Program-made: the position numbers and the translations under genes
Notes under the pieces: model-generated
Told to the model about the DNA's origin: nothing
The model's database searches: none
What the model saw: the letters and a program-made list of their open reading frames with translations, nothing else
Part shown: positions 38,006-44,628 of the stretch, piece after piece
Layout: every line of letters begins with the position of its first letter
How positions within the stretch are numbered: the first letter of the stretch is position 1
NCBI RefSeq assembly: GCF_026725475.1
Contig: NZ_CP109966.1
Coordinates: 558,001-622,000, forward strand
DNA: 64,000 bases
DNA from: Catenovulum adriaticum
GTDB lineage: Bacteria > Pseudomonadota > Gammaproteobacteria > Enterobacterales > Alteromonadaceae
Reading direction: 5' to 3'

Positions 38006-40720
38006 ATGTCAAAAATCAATTTAAACCGTTCACTTGCGGCTGCGGCAGTTGCAAGCGCTTTAACCATGCCTAACGTGGCTCAATCACAAACGAATTCATC
38101 GGCTGATGCAACAGAAGTCATTCAAGTAAAAGGAATTCGCGGCAGTTTATTAAAATCAAATGATGTAAAACGCGAAGCAATTAATGTTGTTGATGCGATT
38201 ACCGCTGAAGATATTGGTAAATTCCCGGATCAAAATTTAGCGGAGTCTTTGCAACGAATTACAGGGGTTTCTATCGACCGACAAAACGGTGAAGGTACCG
38301 GTGTCACTGTACGTGGTTTTGGCCCGACCTTTAACGCTGTACGTTATAACAATCGCACAATCGCAACCACAAACACAGAGCGCAATTTTGACTTTCAAAT
38401 CATCGCCCCAGAGCTATTAACAGGAGTCGAAGTACACAAATCCCCTACGGCTGATTTACCTGAAGGCGGTATTGGTGCCACTATTAATATGCAAGCCGCT
38501 AAACCTCTTGCAAGCCCTGGTACTAAGCTTGTCATTTCTGCCAAAGGGACACACCAAAATATTTCTGGCGAAATAAGTCCTCAGGTATCAGGTTTGTATA
38601 GCACCACTTGGAACAATGACTCAATGGGCTTTCTAGTCGGCATTTCATATTCAGATAAACAAAGCCGAATCGACCGTTTTGATTTACAAGATGTGGGTTA
38701 CAAATCCACTTTTATTGATACTAGTGACGATGGCGTGTCAAATGACAAAGTTAAAGGTAGACACCCAAACAAACCAAACTTTACTGCTGAGGTTGAGGAT
38801 CGTGAACGTTTAAGTATTGCTTCAACTTTCCAGTGGCGGCCTAGCTATGAACATACAATTACCTTAGATGCCATGTTAGTTGATTTTGGTAATTTTCAAA
38901 CGCGATACGGTACTCAGTTTTCACCAGAAGGTGGAACTGTAAGAACGAACCACCTGCAGGACGAGAACGGAACTTTTGTAAAGTTTACCGCTCCAAACAA
39001 CCCCAACGATATAGAAGTTCGCCCATTTCAGGACGATACCAAAACCCATTTAATTGGCTTTAATTACGAGGGAATTTTAAACTCGACACTGTCTATCTCA
39101 ACAGATATTTCTTATTCAAAAGCCGAAAATATTAACCGTAAGGATCAGCTAACACCTGGCGCTCGTTTTGACTATGAATTTGACGCCACCACTGGCAACA
39201 ACATCCCTAATATAACGACTCCAGGAACGGATTTGGAAAACCCTTCACTCTTCCAAGCTCATTTTGTTGGTTTACGAGAACAACAACGTGAAGACTCCGT
39301 TTTAGAAGCTAGATTTGATGCCAATTTAGATTTATCTATCGGCATATTAGAAACATTAGACGTAGGTTACTTTTTATCTGACCGCGAAAAATCTCAAGTG
39401 GGATATTCAAACAATCAAAATTGGTGTGGCTTAGGTTGTGGCAGAAATGACGACAAATTTGACCTACCAGACAATATATTTGAACCGTTTCCATTCGATA
39501 ACTTTATGTCGCAAGAACCCGGTGACTTTCCGCGTGCGTGGGCCACGTTTGATGCGAGTAAATTTTTAGGATTTGTTGAAGAAAATGCACCTGACACTTT
39601 GATAATGACGAAGCAAGCTGGTGAAACCTTCACAACAAACGAAAAATCAGATTCACTTTATGTCAAATTAAATTTAGGCGGGGAACTTGCTTCAATGCCA
39701 TGGGCTGGTAACTTTGGTTTGCGTTACGTTAACATCAAACGCGAAACCTCTGGTGTTGCCCAGAATATTCAATTTAATGACAATACCATCGTTCACCAAG
39801 GGGGATCAAATATCGCTTTTGTTGGGGAGGCAGAGCCACTAACTGCAAGTAAAGACTTCAGCACGGTTTTACCAAGCTTGAACTTTAAGTTGGAACTGTC
39901 GAATGAATTAATCCTGCGCGCATCAGCCTCAAAAGTAATGACACCTCCGGGTATGTCTGCATCGTCCGTGCAAATGAGCACCAGTGGTATATTCGAAAAT
40001 TTTGTCATTAGAGGCTCAAACCCACAATTAGAACCATTCCAAGCGAAACAATTCGATTTAGGCTTAGAATATTATGCCGACAACGGTGATGCCATCAGTA
40101 TAGGTTTATTTTCGAAAGACATCACGACAGGTATTGAGCAAATTGTTAGTCGTATTGATACCGGTTATGACATCCCAAATTTAGGTCGCTTATTTGCTTT
40201 AGACAACCGTTATCAAAATACTGATGGTGGTACAATACATGGTTTCGAATTCGCTGTATTGCATAACTTTGATTATCTACCTTCGCCGTTTGATGGTTTG
40301 GGTATTCAAGCGAACTATACTTACGCAAAAAGCGCGTCCGATGATAAAAAAGACCAAAGTGATCGTTTAGATAACTTCGCTTTACCAACTGAAGAAGGCG
40401 TCGGTGGCTTTGCGAAAAATTCATACAATTTAATCGCATTTTACGAGAAAGGGGATTTTGGTTTGCGCTTAGCTTACAATAAACGTGACCGCTTTATTTT
40501 ACAAAGCGAAGGAGGGGGTGGCGATGCTCGTTATGGACAACCATATGGTCAATTAGATATAAGCGCTTCTTACGATATAACTGAAGACGTTGCTGTGTTT
40601 TTCGAAGGTACTAACCTTACCGACGAAGGTACAATTCGTGAGCAATCATACGGTCGAATTTACAGTGTTGAATACGCTGGGCGTCGCTTAGGTGTAGGTA
40701 TGAGGGTGAATTTTAACTAA
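38006..40720 (+). CDS. TonB-dependent receptor (TIGR01782-like)
   Basis: The 904-residue outer-membrane receptor has a signal peptide (AQS-QT), a TonB-box-like EVIQVKGI at about 37-44, and a plug with AEDIGKFPDQNLAESLQ-type sequence, VRGFGPTFNAVRYNNR, and SPTADLPEGGIGATINMQ. A 22-strand-type barrel follows and ends RRLGVGMRVNFN. In the plug it resembles the receptor at 61574 more than those at 9402 and 44629, so the locus holds two receptor subtypes, perhaps for different oligosaccharides. It stands alone, with its own promoter motifs and a hairpin after it. GAGGGAAAG gives a strong ribosome-binding site. Confidence 0.93.
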   Translation: MSKINLNRSLAAAAVASALTMPNVAQSQTNSSADATEVIQVKGIRGSLLKSNDVKREAINVVDAITAEDIGKFPDQNLAESLQRITGVSIDRQNGEGTGVTVRGFGPTFNAVRYNNRTIATTNTERNFDFQIIAPELLTGVEVHKSPTADLPEGGIGATINMQAAKPLASPGTKLVISAKGTHQNISGEISPQVSGLYSTTWNNDSMGFLVGISYSDKQSRIDRFDLQDVGYKSTFIDTSDDGVSNDKVKGRHPNKPNFTAEVEDRERLSIASTFQWRPSYEHTITLDAMLVDFGNFQTRYGTQFSPEGGTVRTNHLQDENGTFVKFTAPNNPNDIEVRPFQDDTKTHLIGFNYEGILNSTLSISTDISYSKAENINRKDQLTPGARFDYEFDATTGNNIPNITTPGTDLENPSLFQAHFVGLREQQREDSVLEARFDANLDLSIGILETLDVGYFLSDREKSQVGYSNNQNWCGLGCGRNDDKFDLPDNIFEPFPFDNFMSQEPGDFPRAWATFDASKFLGFVEENAPDTLIMTKQAGETFTTNEKSDSLYVKLNLGGELASMPWAGNFGLRYVNIKRETSGVAQNIQFNDNTIVHQGGSNIAFVGEAEPLTASKDFSTVLPSLNFKLELSNELILRASASKVMTPPGMSASSVQMSTSGIFENFVIRGSNPQLEPFQAKQFDLGLEYYADNGDAISIGLFSKDITTGIEQIVSRIDTGYDIPNLGRLFALDNRYQNTDGGTIHGFEFAVLHNFDYLPSPFDGLGIQANYTYAKSASDDKKDQSDRLDNFALPTEEGVGGFAKNSYNLIAFYEKGDFGLRLAYNKRDRFILQSEGGGGDARYGQPYGQLDISASYDITEDVAVFFEGTNLTDEGTIREQSYGRIYSVEYAGRRLGVGMRVNFN

Positions 40721-40734
40721 TAAGCCACACCCAA

Positions 40735-40770
40735 CCAGCATTGCGAAGATATAACGTTTCGTAATGCTGG
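40735..40770 (+). terminator. Hairpin after the TonB receptor
   Basis: CCAGCATTGCGAA pairs with TTCGTAATGCTGG over 13 bp with one G-T pair and a 10-nt loop, 15 bp past the receptor stop. A T-run is lacking, so termination may be factor-aided. Confidence 0.5.
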
Positions 40771-40779
40771 CATCACAAC

Positions 40780-40796
40780 ATATATTATAATAGCTC
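40780..40796 (+). promoter_or_regulatory. Conserved AT-rich promoter element before the short beta-helix lipoprotein
   Basis: ATATATTATAATAGCTC matches 37924-37940 at 16 of 17 positions. It contains a TATAAT-type -10 starting about 35 bp before the ATG. Confidence 0.5.
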
Positions 40797-40820
40797 TTCA
40801 TTTAAATCATTGGATTTAAT

Positions 40821-41855
40821 ATGTCTAAATTTCGTTTAATTGCGTTCTGTTTTTTAGTTTCTTTGGTGGCCACGTCTTGTTCGTTCAGTTCACATTTAGC
40901 GCCAAACATTCTACATTCTATAAACTATTCTGGACAATACCATTGGCACTCACAAACCAAAACCCTTACTTTTCTTTCAAGTGGCAGTTTAAACTCTGGC
41001 CATCAAGGTTGGGATATACCAAAACAAATAAAAACATTAAAAATTGCCAAAAATGTAAAAGTTCAAGGGCGATTTAACGTATTCCATAGCTTGGAAATTA
41101 AAGGGCAAAACGCTGTTACGTCTTTAATATATGGCACACCTATTAAACGCTACAACAAATTGAACAATGGCTGTGGGTTGTGTAAGTCAGCTATCTTGGC
41201 GCGTGGCGAAATTCAAGTAAAAATCACAAATTTAACTTCACTTGATCCTTACGGATTTCACTTTACCGGAAAAGACGGGGCTCAATTAATAATTGATGGC
41301 GTTCGTGCAATTGACGCTAGAGGCGGTCATCAAAACAATAGTGACGGCGTATCAGCGGCTAGCGGTACTATCATACGTAACAGCTATTTTGAAACAGCCG
41401 ATGACGTTATTAAAGTATATGCCGATATAACGGTTGAAAACACAATGATTAAAATGATTGGCAACACAGTACCTATTCAGTTTGGCTGGGGAAGTTATGG
41501 TAACAATGCCACAGCTGTTTTTAACAACGTGACTATTATTGGTGAAGCAGGCAGAAATAACACTGGCAACGCAGTGATAGATGCCAGAAAAGGACGTTAT
41601 ACTAAAAATTTGATTTTGGACAAAGTAACTATCATCAACCTGAATTCAGCGTTAATAAATTTTTGGAATGAAGGACAACAAGCACCTGCTGGGACCGCAA
41701 ACATAGTGATAAATAACTCAACTATCGAAGTGAATAAATTCGCCTACCTTAAAAATATGCAGGCGAATGTCAAGGTATGCAATCAAATGGTGCCGCTTGA
41801 TACAACCCAGACCAGCTGGAGTTGTGGGCAGTCTAATTTAGCTTCAATGGAATAA
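40821..41855 (+). CDS. Short GH49/GH28-like beta-helix lipoprotein
   Basis: The 344-residue lipoprotein (TSC lipobox, about Cys20) is a right-handed beta-helix without the N-terminal sandwich of the larger enzymes. It keeps NSDG (Asp175) and ADDVIKVY (Asp194, Asp195), then PIQFGWGSYG; the Asp-18-Asp-Asp spacing is the same as in the large members. HFTG and paired Cys (NGCGLCKS) are also present. The 320-residue protein at 43318 is its relative. Likely a glycosidase, or a lyase-like member whose key acids are these Asp. Transcribed singly and convergent with the TonB-domain lipoprotein, only 27 bp apart. Confidence 0.65.
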   Translation: MSKFRLIAFCFLVSLVATSCSFSSHLAPNILHSINYSGQYHWHSQTKTLTFLSSGSLNSGHQGWDIPKQIKTLKIAKNVKVQGRFNVFHSLEIKGQNAVTSLIYGTPIKRYNKLNNGCGLCKSAILARGEIQVKITNLTSLDPYGFHFTGKDGAQLIIDGVRAIDARGGHQNNSDGVSAASGTIIRNSYFETADDVIKVYADITVENTMIKMIGNTVPIQFGWGSYGNNATAVFNNVTIIGEAGRNNTGNAVIDARKGRYTKNLILDKVTIINLNSALINFWNEGQQAPAGTANIVINNSTIEVNKFAYLKNMQANVKVCNQMVPLDTTQTSWSCGQSNLASME

Positions 41856-41882
41856 ACGACCAACAAACATAACTTGAATAGA

Positions 41883-42248
41883 CTAATTTAACTTAAACTC
41901 TAAGGTAACAAGCTGATTTTTGGCGGCGTTATTGATTTTGTATTTCCATTGCTCGACAGCTCGGTAAGCTTGTTTATCGAAATTGAAGCCTTCAGGGCTA
42001 TAATCTATAACCTGCAGGTTCTTCACATTGCCATTTTCATCAATATCAAACTGCAATTGCACCCAACCGTTTTGTCCAGCCCTAGCTGCGATTGCTGGAT
42101 AACGTGGAGGAACTCTTAAGATCAGTTGAACAGCCTCATTACTCTTTTTCGCATGACAACAAATATTCGGCGTTGGTTTAACGGGTACGGGTGTGCTTTG
42201 ACAAGCAATCAGTGAGAGTGACGTCAATAATAACCATACGTTTTTCAT
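41883..42248 (-). CDS. Lipoprotein carrying a TonB C-terminal domain
   Basis: The 121-residue protein has lipobox IAC (LIAC, Cys16), a short Pro-rich spacer (PVPVKPTPN) with CC, then a TonB C-terminal fold at about 45-118: RVPPRYPAIAARAGQNGWVQ, FDIDENGNVKN and AVEQWKYK are the family marks. Ordinary TonB has an inner-membrane helix and a long Pro-rich span; here the N-terminal anchor is a lipid and the span is very short. It cannot reach from inner membrane to receptor in the normal way. It may bind receptor plugs from the outer membrane or have another role. It follows the HEAT-like gene by 69 bp on the same strand. Confidence 0.8.
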   Translation of the reverse strand: MKNVWLLLTSLSLIACQSTPVPVKPTPNICCHAKKSNEAVQLILRVPPRYPAIAARAGQNGWVQLQFDIDENGNVKNLQVIDYSPEGFNFDKQAYRAVEQWKYKINNAAKNQLVTLEFKLN

Positions 42249-42317
42249 CTAAATCCTTTATAAGTTTTAAGCTGGGTAGTTAAAAACAACAATATATCAT
42301 ACAAATGGTTCACATAT

Positions 42318-43214
42318 TTACACTTGCATGAGTATCGCTTTAGCGGTTGCGCGTATCTCTGAATCAAATTGCGGGTTATCTGCGATTTTCTGTAGATTCC
42401 GCTTAGTGACTTCAGAGACTGATTGCAACTCATACAGTAAATTAAGCGTTTGCATTACAACGCGCTTACTATTACTGGATAAATGCTTTTCTATCCGTCC
42501 GTCTATGATTTTCTGAGATTCAAATTTAGCTAACAAACGGGTAGATTCCACTGCTAAATCGGTATCAAAAGGTGCTGCGGCAGCTTGAATACGCTGGCGG
42601 ATATCCTCAGAAACATCTTCAGTAATGGCATGCGAAGCCAAACCTGAAAACACTTGAACTAGCACCTCGTTACTACTTTCCATATAGCTGTGCTCTATTA
42701 CCCTGCGCAACTTTGAGCCTGTTGCGTCGGGCGTTTCTGAGTTAGCACTAGCAAGTAGTCTATACCCCGCAATTCTAAATTGGTTGTTTTCGCTTTTAAG
42801 TAATTCAAGCGCAACCTGTTCGCGGTATTCATCGTTAAACTGAAAGATCACATCTAATAATAAACGCGTTTCAAAAGCATCAGCACTGTTATATGTTTTA
42901 ATAAAATCAATCAACTGATACGGGTTTTGTTGTAGCGCCAATTTAAGTTCTCTGCGGCTAATACTACGTAATGTTTTTTTAGATAGCAGTTGGGTTAAGT
43001 TAGATTCGGCGAGTGCTGATTGCTTATGAACCTGTAGTTGCTCTAACTGAGCGCTGTTGTCTAAATTATGCTTTTGAGTTGTCATTGGGCTGCTCTTTAG
43101 ACTGATATCTGAATTCTGATCATTAAATTGCACATATGTTTGCATTAAATAGCCAGTCCCGACTGCTAATATCCCGATAACAGACCATAGCAGCAGGTAA
43201 ATTATTTTCCGCAT
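42318..43214 (-). CDS. Membrane-anchored HEAT-like repeat protein, unrecognised
   Basis: I do not recognise this 298-residue protein. An N-terminal helix (residues about 4-24, IIYLLLWSVIGILAVGTGYLM) anchors it. Residues about 75-298 are alpha-helical with a regular helix-pair look (LLLDVIFQFNDEYREQVALELL, RIAGYRLLASANSET, VVMQTLNLLYELQSVSEV), as in HEAT/ARM repeats that hold proteins together. A periplasmic scaffold is a fair inference. It stands upstream of the TonB-domain lipoprotein and the two are probably co-transcribed. It may be a chromosomal gene unrelated to the PUL. Confidence 0.6.
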   Translation of the reverse strand: MRKIIYLLLWSVIGILAVGTGYLMQTYVQFNDQNSDISLKSSPMTTQKHNLDNSAQLEQLQVHKQSALAESNLTQLLSKKTLRSISRRELKLALQQNPYQLIDFIKTYNSADAFETRLLLDVIFQFNDEYREQVALELLKSENNQFRIAGYRLLASANSETPDATGSKLRRVIEHSYMESSNEVLVQVFSGLASHAITEDVSEDIRQRIQAAAAPFDTDLAVESTRLLAKFESQKIIDGRIEKHLSSNSKRVVMQTLNLLYELQSVSEVTKRNLQKIADNPQFDSEIRATAKAILMQV

Positions 43215-43252
43215 AAGTTTTGTACTTAAATAAACTTAGGTAAAAGGTTTAA

Positions 43253-43289
43253 GGCGGATAATTGGTCACTGTATAACCAATCATCCGCC
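43253..43289 (-). terminator. Terminator after the short secreted beta-helix gene
   Basis: GGCGGAT-A-ATTGGT pairs with ACCAAT-C-ATCCGCC (13 pairs, one mismatch). It lies 29 bp past the stop at 43318; the tail on the minus strand is only partly T-rich. Confidence 0.6.
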
Positions 43290-43317
43290 AATGTATTGTA
43301 ATGTCGATAAAATCAAA

Positions 43318-44280
43318 TTAGTTACAATATGCGCCATTGGTAATATTAGCGTTACTGGTTAACCTAAATTCCGTATTCGAACCCGTGGACGCCAAACACT
43401 GCCCACCAAATAAATTAAGCGTAGCGCCGGAAACCGTTAAGTTTGTATTTGATAAATGACCAAAGGTATAAAGTTTGGAGCGATTTTTACCCGAAGCAAC
43501 TGTGTGGTTAAACGCCCCTCTGTAGTCAACTTTGCGGACATACCCAGTTTCATTAGTGCTAACCCACGCAAATACACCATGACGATAACTTGAGTGATTG
43601 TCTTTTACCGTGTTTGAGCCTTTTAAAATCAATTTAGCATAATCGAACCCACCCCAACCGAATTGAAAGGGCGCACCAAATTCGTTATGGGTGATATGCA
43701 CATTTTCTACAGTCATTTCAGTGCGATACACTTTTATACTGTCATCAAAGGTATCGATATTTGAATTTCGAATTGAAGACCCCACTCCCCCACCAAAACC
43801 GTCGGTTGTATGATGATGGTGCACGTCGCTATTTGCCGCAATTCGGGTATATAAATTTACATTATCAACCAACATTACTGAGTTATCCGTGTCACCCAAA
43901 ATGTGGAATTTTTCAGGATTTCGGCTGGTTAAATTAGAAACTGACACAGTACAGTTGCAGTCAGCATAAATCGTACTGAGTTTCTTGCCCGCTGTGCCTT
44001 TAGCATCAGCTTGCGACTCTCCCCACAGGCCATTGGGTGCAAGTATTGAAGTTGACCTATTGTTACCACGAATGACGACGTCGTTTGTGCGGCCTTTAAG
44101 AATATGGATATTTGCTTGAATGGTTTTGTTGCCCGGAATAACAATTTCATCATAATCACTGTTATCGTTTATCACTATCGTGCCGGTTTGGTTAGACAAA
44201 GTTAATGTACCACCAGCATGAGCCATAGCAGCCGCAGATAATGCGCCCGTTAAAAAAGCCAGTTTAAACAAGTTTTGCAT
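43318..44280 (-). CDS. Short secreted GH49/GH28-like beta-helix protein
   Basis: The 320-residue protein has a signal peptide (AHA-GG) and a right-handed beta-helix. TTDG (Asp160) and FDDSIKVY (Asp179, Asp180) followed by PFQFGWGGFD match the 40821 protein and the larger family, with the same Asp-18-Asp-Asp spacing. A run of four His (VHHHHTTDG) precedes the first Asp and might bind metal. Cys near the C-terminus (GGQCLAS, GAYC) may pair. Unlike its lipoprotein relative it should be free in the periplasm or secreted. It is divergent from the TonB receptor at 44629. Confidence 0.65.
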   Translation of the reverse strand: MQNLFKLAFLTGALSAAAMAHAGGTLTLSNQTGTIVINDNSDYDEIVIPGNKTIQANIHILKGRTNDVVIRGNNRSTSILAPNGLWGESQADAKGTAGKKLSTIYADCNCTVSVSNLTSRNPEKFHILGDTDNSVMLVDNVNLYTRIAANSDVHHHHTTDGFGGGVGSSIRNSNIDTFDDSIKVYRTEMTVENVHITHNEFGAPFQFGWGGFDYAKLILKGSNTVKDNHSSYRHGVFAWVSTNETGYVRKVDYRGAFNHTVASGKNRSKLYTFGHLSNTNLTVSGATLNLFGGQCLASTGSNTEFRLTSNANITNGAYCN

Positions 44281-44628
44281 GTGTATACCTCTATTTAATG
44301 TGTGTGTTTTATGTATAAATTTTCAACAGAAATATTGTGTTTATATATTACATTTAAGAAAAGAAAACACAACAAACAAAACACAAAAAATATAAACAAA
44401 ACCAGAAAAATACGTAGTCAGTTGTTTTAAAACATATTTTAAAATAAGCGTTAGAAATAAAACACCTTAAATTAGAACATTATCATTTAAAAAACATTTA
44501 ATTTGACATACAAATAAATAACAATTAAGTTTTAATTGCTTTTATTCGAATGAACCGAACATCCTGCTGTTACCTCAGTTCATTTCGCTAAGCCAAAATA
44601 TTTATATTACAATAATACATATGGATAC
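44281..44628. promoter_or_regulatory. Divergent promoter region of a beta-helix gene and a TonB receptor
   Basis: The 348-bp, very AT-rich gap has no credible gene. TATTTATATTACAAT at 44599-44613 is an exact copy of 34672-34686 (before GH27) and lies 15 bp before the receptor ATG. A looser TTTATATATTACATTT is at about 44340, before the leftward gene. Confidence 0.5.
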
